A stretch of 64,000 bases of DNA from Ailanthus altissimus (lineage: Eukaryota; Streptophyta; Magnoliopsida; Sapindales; Simaroubaceae). The stretch spans positions 4,898,001 through 4,962,000 of the forward strand of contig OX327704.1 of the NCBI GenBank assembly GCA_946807835.1, read 5' to 3'. A program made the position numbers and the translations under genes. Below are positions 59,641 to 64,000 of the stretch, piece by piece. The notes under the pieces were generated by a model. The model was not told where the DNA came from, ran no database searches, and worked only from the letters and a program-made list of their open reading frames with translations. Numbering within the stretch: position 1 is the stretch's first letter; each line of letters starts with the position of its first letter.

Positions 59641-60168
59641 TTTTTTTATTTGTTTTCCTTTTTTCTACTTTTTAATTTCAAACTTTGTTACTTTTAGATT
59701 TGTTAGTACTTCTCTTAATGAGTAAGTGCTTACTTTTGATTGGTGAATGTATTTAAAGATCTTTTTTTAAATGTTATACTTACTAGTTTATTTTTAAGTA
59801 TATTCTAAGGTATGCCTTTAAAATGTATTTGGATGATTTCATATTTGACCCAATAAGGGTATACTTTTGGATATATTTTTAGATACATTGGATGGATTTT
59901 ATGGCCAACCAGACAATGGTATATTTTGATATTTATTGAATGTCACTTTGAGTATATTTTGAGTTGTATATTGACTTTTAATCATATGTGCAACATTCAT
60001 TTTCCTTTTTAGAAAATATTCGAAGGGTTTTTTTTAACTTTTTACTTATTTTGGTCTCTTTTTCTTCTTCTCTTTTTTCTATAGAGAGAAATATATGTTT
60101 TTCTTTAAGATATGTATACTAAGCATATTTATAAATTATTCAGTATAAGTACAATCTAAAAATATTTT
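59641..60168. other. AT-rich interval without recognisable features
   Basis: T-rich sequence with loosely repeated GGTATA and TTTGGATATATTTTTAG words (59800-59960). No gene seen. Confidence 0.4.
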
Positions 60169-60501
60169 CATTACATGAAATTTGACTTTTAGTCAACCAT
60201 TTTCGTGGCTAAAACTACAATTTTTATGGATAAAGCCTTTTGGCGATAAAAAAATTTCGTGACAATTTTTATCTCCTATAATGTGTGGCAGATGATATTT
60301 TGCTACAAAATTAATATTTCATGGCTAAACATAATTAGCTACGAAAATTTTGCCATAAATATTTTGTGACTAAATATATTTTTAGCAACGAATATTTCGT
60401 GGCTAAATGTATTATTTATCTACGACTATTTTGTGGTTAAACATACTATTTAACGACAAATATTTCTTCGTTAAATGTATTATTTAGCCATAAATAGTTT
60501 A

Positions 60502-63281
60502 TGACAGAACCCAACCCAGAATCCTACAACGTGGACCTAGGTAAGCCTTGCCGGGCACCCCAACGGAATGCTTTCCAAAGTATGCTATCAACCTTGAAAA
60601 TTCCAAGAAGCGAACCCTAAAATTTCTTTTAATTTCTGTCCAATATATTTTTATAAACACGAAAAAAAATTTATTTTATTTTAAAATTTTAGATTTAAAA
60701 CGGACAGAGTTTCCCCTATTTTTCTGAAAATTTATATTCTATAAACCTGCAGAAAATACACTCCAAATATTTCTCACATCTCTCAGCTGCAAATAGGACC
60801 TCCCGTCACTTCCCAAATCAATCAACACATGCATTTTTTATCATACTCCAACAAACATCCATAGCAAAAAGACTAACCATTTCAAAAAGGCATAAATATT
60901 CATTTTAACTCCAAAATCTATTATGCATGCTATACAACGCAAAACTAAATATGATACATGTATATGCACTAAATGTATACATATAGCTCTGTAAATGCAC
61001 AAGAGATCATTGTGGGGCTGGCCCACTACTAATCCACAGGAGAAACTGTAGGCTGTACACTGCTGGCTGTATTTGGGGAAAAAATAGAAACACAAAAAAC
61101 AAATAGTGAGTTGATAAACTTAATGAGTGGGTGTAAAATCTGAATAATTGTGAAAATATATTGAAATTCTAAAAAAGTACTGAAACTGTTCTAAATCTCA
61201 AATACTGGTAAAACTCTATCGACCGGTTTTCTTTATTTAAAATTTTTAAAACTAAATAAGCTATTGCTGAAATCTGTAAATATTATTAACAAACATTTTT
61301 ATTTTCTGAAAAACAAAAACTACATATCTCATACAATTGTCTAAAACTTCCGCTCGGTTCTAGTCTGTCTAAAAAGCACCAATGGCTACTCCAATGCTAG
61401 ACCCGCTTGTCGATGTAGCCGACAAAATGAGTCGGTCATAAGGCGGTCTCCGCTAGCAACAACCATTGTGACCAATCTTATAAACTGATAGATCTGAGAC
61501 ATCTCACTGTTTATGTAGCGGAATACACATCGCAGACATATAGCGAGACAACACCCCGTAGCATAAGCGACTCACAGACTTGACACCTCGACTCCCAGGA
61601 GTTAGTAGCACTCACCTCAACTGACTGACCTGCCCACACATACAAGGTATATCGGCCGGGTCTATACTATCCACACAAGGATCTGAATCTGATAACTGAT
61701 AAATGAGGTACCACTGGCCTTGAAAAACTGATAGCGTCTAAAAACTATTTTTTACTGCTGAAAAATAAATCTCTAAACTATTGAAATTACTGAACTGAAA
61801 TTCTAAAATTTTACGATATTTTTAAATAATAAATTTTCAATTCTCATTATATAAAAATATCAAATAAAATATCATTATGCTTTCCTTAATTCTTAAAAGT
61901 CACGTAACTTGAGTAAATTACCTGAAACAACAACATTTAAATTAGAAATCACATAAATACTAATAATTTAAAATAAATTGCATTTAATTCCCTTTAATTG
62001 CTTTCCCACTCACCAACTGTCCTATGCTAAAATTTCTTTTTTAGGCTTGACCTTTCACTGGTTTTGACCTTCGGCACCTACAAAGCACAAATTACGCTTT
62101 AGTCCCCTTAAAATGACAAAATTACTAAAATACCCCTAGAGTACATCTTTTGGCCACCATCATAATTCCTTTCTAAATTTACAATTTTTCCCCCAACGAT
62201 CTCAATTTATACAAAAACTACAATTTTTTTTTGTCAAAGAGGTCCGTAATCCCTTTAATTTTCTTTGGACATAATTACCCCTAATCTTTATCATAAATGA
62301 CCATTATGTCCTATACCCTAACTTTGATTTCCACCCATCAAAACTCATCTTAACGGTCTTAGAATTCATTCTTAACTCTCATTTTTTTACTAATTGTGGT
62401 TGTACCACTAAAAATGCCAAAATGGCCAAAAAGACCCAAATAGGATTTTTATCATTTTTCAAATTTCTTCTTACCTATGGTCTTATCTATTTTACAAATT
62501 CATTCTAATGCCCTAAATTTATTCAATTGAAGTCCAATTATATAAAAACTCTAATTTACTATTCTAGGGTTTGGAATTCTCACCCTTTTAAGCAAATTTA
62601 CCCTTAATCCACCCTTAAATCTTGCTTAGGCACTTGGAAACAACTTGAATTTGGTGTGGATTCTTTGATTTGGCTTAAAAATTTCATGGATATTACTGTT
62701 TATCTCCTTCCCATCTTCATTTTCGAAATCCTCTCTCTTTCTCTTTTGTTTTCTTTCTTTTTTCTTTCATCATTCTTTGAAATAAAACACTTGGCCTTTA
62801 TATATATACCCAAAAATTGCATAATGGCTCTCCAAGAAAGGCCTAATTGCTACTTAGTCCTCCAATTAAAAAGCCTTTGATTGGTGGCCAATAATTTAAT
62901 AAATATTACTAATAACTAATAAAATATAATATAATAGACTAATATATGCAATTGTCCTAATTTAATTGGTCCATATGTTTTAAAATACACATACTTATCC
63001 AACAAAAGTAGTTTGCTTTGGGTGTGATGCTTACACCAAATATTATTAGTACAAATATTAAATTTTCACTACTTAATCAACCGAAAAATTTCAAAAGTAT
63101 TCGGTGAGCGCTCAACGCCCAAATTGACTATGAAATTACCCAATTAGGGTTATTATAGCTAACGTAAACACTTAAAAAAGATATTTCTAGAAGGGTCAAA
63201 ATCTGAAACTTCTACGATTCATTAATTGTCAAATGCTAAAATTCTAGGTATCTAACTATTCATAAGGAACTGGGCATTACA
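60502..63281 (-). mobile_element. Gypsy (Tekay/Del-like) solo LTR, reversed, inserted in the CACTA element
   Basis: The 2780-bp sequence starts TGACAGAACCC and ends GGGCATTACA on the plus strand and is flanked by gttta (60497-60501) and gtttg (63282-63286), 4 of 5 identical. It is the reverse relative of 3974-9428: the GGTGCCCGG block (complement of 60571-60579), the block at 61400-61720 with TATCGGCCGGGTC, and AGGGCATTAGAATGAA (complement near 62505) occur in the same order. CACTA subterminal repeats continue on both sides. The minus-strand open frame 60841-61095 and plus-strand 62656-62880 have no coding character. Confidence 0.85.
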
Positions 63282-63699
63282 GTTTGTGGCTAAATGTACA
63301 ATTTAGCTTCGAATTTTTAAGTCATTCTATTTAGCCACAAATTTTATTTTTGTGACTAAATATTCTACTATTTGGGTACAAAAGATTTTAGGCTAAATAT
63401 ACTACTATTTAAAAGTATTTGCTGTAAAAACAATATAGCCACAAATTACTCTATTGCATAATGAAAAATATTTATGGCCAAATATATTTAGCCACTAAAT
63501 TATTTTAATAAATATTAGTAAAATATATTATAATTATTTTATTTAATGAAACATTTATATTTATATATTTTTTTAATTCATTATGAATATATGTTAATAA
63601 TGTTTTTATAGATAATTTAAAAATATATATTATAATTATCTAAGAGTACATGTGAAAAAACAAATACTTAATAGTCTCAAATTGTTTAAGTTGAATAGA

Positions 63700-63950
63700 T
63701 AAATTATCAAAGGTACTCTATTGGGATCGCACAATAGTCTTGATCTGTTGTAGCTTTGTCTTTGTTGCATCTAACTCACTATGAAATGTTGACTTATTTT
63801 GACTAGATATCCTCTGTAGACGTAATTGCCTCCTAACTCCAAGTCCTAAGTAGTATGCATTTCTCTTTCCAAACACCTCTTTAGATAAATGCTCATTACT
63901 AAATTGTTCATATCCCATAATATTTCTCTCTTTTAAAATTGCTTCATCTT
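63700..63950 (-). pseudogene. CACTA-associated protein fragment (plant transposase Ptta/En/Spm-like C-terminus)
   Basis: The minus-strand frame reads EVFGKRNAYYLGLGVRRQLR and later ELDATKTKLQQIKTIV. The combination of a VFGK...GLGV motif with a C-terminal ELxATKxKLQ coiled-coil segment is what I associate with the Transposase_24 (Ptta/En/Spm) family carried by CACTA elements. The match is by memory and only about 66 residues long, with the upstream part beyond AT-rich, intron-like sequence at 63940-64000. The stop at 63718 is in the expected place for the C-terminus, so this last exon may be little damaged. Confidence 0.5.
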
Positions 63951-64000
63951 CTTCTATAAATAATAAAAGTAAAATATTAATAAAATAATAACTTCATTGC

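Larger units (their letters stand above)
60169..64000 (-). mobile_element. CACTA (En/Spm) transposon, 3' part, running off the right edge
   Basis: The left terminus is probably CATTACATGAAA (60169-60180), 10 of 12 bases of the common plant CACTACAAGAAA end. Subterminal repeats follow on both sides of the nested gypsy solo LTR: variants of TTTCGTGGCTAAATGTATTA alternate in both orientations at 60208-60500 and 63282-63500. This dense arrangement is characteristic of CACTA subterminal transposase-binding sites. A transposon-associated coding fragment lies at 63718-63918 on the minus strand. The other terminus is outside the window. Confidence 0.65.

Overview
This is AT-rich nuclear DNA of a flowering plant, most likely a eudicot; the species cannot be told. 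The evidence is layered Ty1/copia and Ty3/gypsy LTR retrotransposons, a CACTA DNA transposon, decayed copies of plant genes (a LOG cytokinin-activating enzyme and a mitochondrial-carrier protein) and a stretch that resembles plant organelle DNA. I find no intact host gene, no tRNA or rRNA and no CRISPR array. Every recognisable protein is interrupted by stops or frameshifts, so this is an old, silent, repeat-rich interval.

Layout. 1-1445: RNase H/integrase end of a chromovirus-like gypsy element. 1446-17397: a copia element (family A) with ~2 kb LTRs. Its leader holds a gypsy solo LTR (3974-9428), which itself holds a family-A solo LTR (5496-8169, perfect 5-bp target duplication), and its integrase holds a reversed family-A LTR (12087-14041). 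17398-18055: organelle-like DNA truncating the 3' LTR. 18056-19182: remnants. 19183-31758: an Athila-like gypsy element with both LTRs, primer site, gag and pol, and a full-length intronless LOG pseudogene between pol and the 3' LTR. 31968-35160 and 53181-56246: two copies of a gag-only copia derivative (TR-GAG type, minus strand). 35161-36370: LTR-like sequence. 37378-44223: a family-A copia element on the minus strand, inserted in an unclassified repeat (E). About 44595-52690: a SIRE-like copia element broken by a coding-free LTR element (46155-50448) and a solo LTR (50659-51974). 57900-58400: mitochondrial-carrier gene fragment. 59150-59640: unrecognised coiled-coil-like gene fragment. 60169-64000: a CACTA transposon running off the right edge, split by a second gypsy solo LTR (60502-63281).

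The insertions can be ordered because many boundaries were fixed by TG...CA ends, matching 4- or 5-of-5 target duplications, or reading-frame continuity across the insertion. No system with genes acting together is present. The most unusual object is the LOG gene carried inside the Athila-like element. Next are the two gag-only elements that share one internal architecture, and a GC-rich palindromic motif (core AGCACCGCGGTGCT) that recurs in two otherwise distinct copia families.
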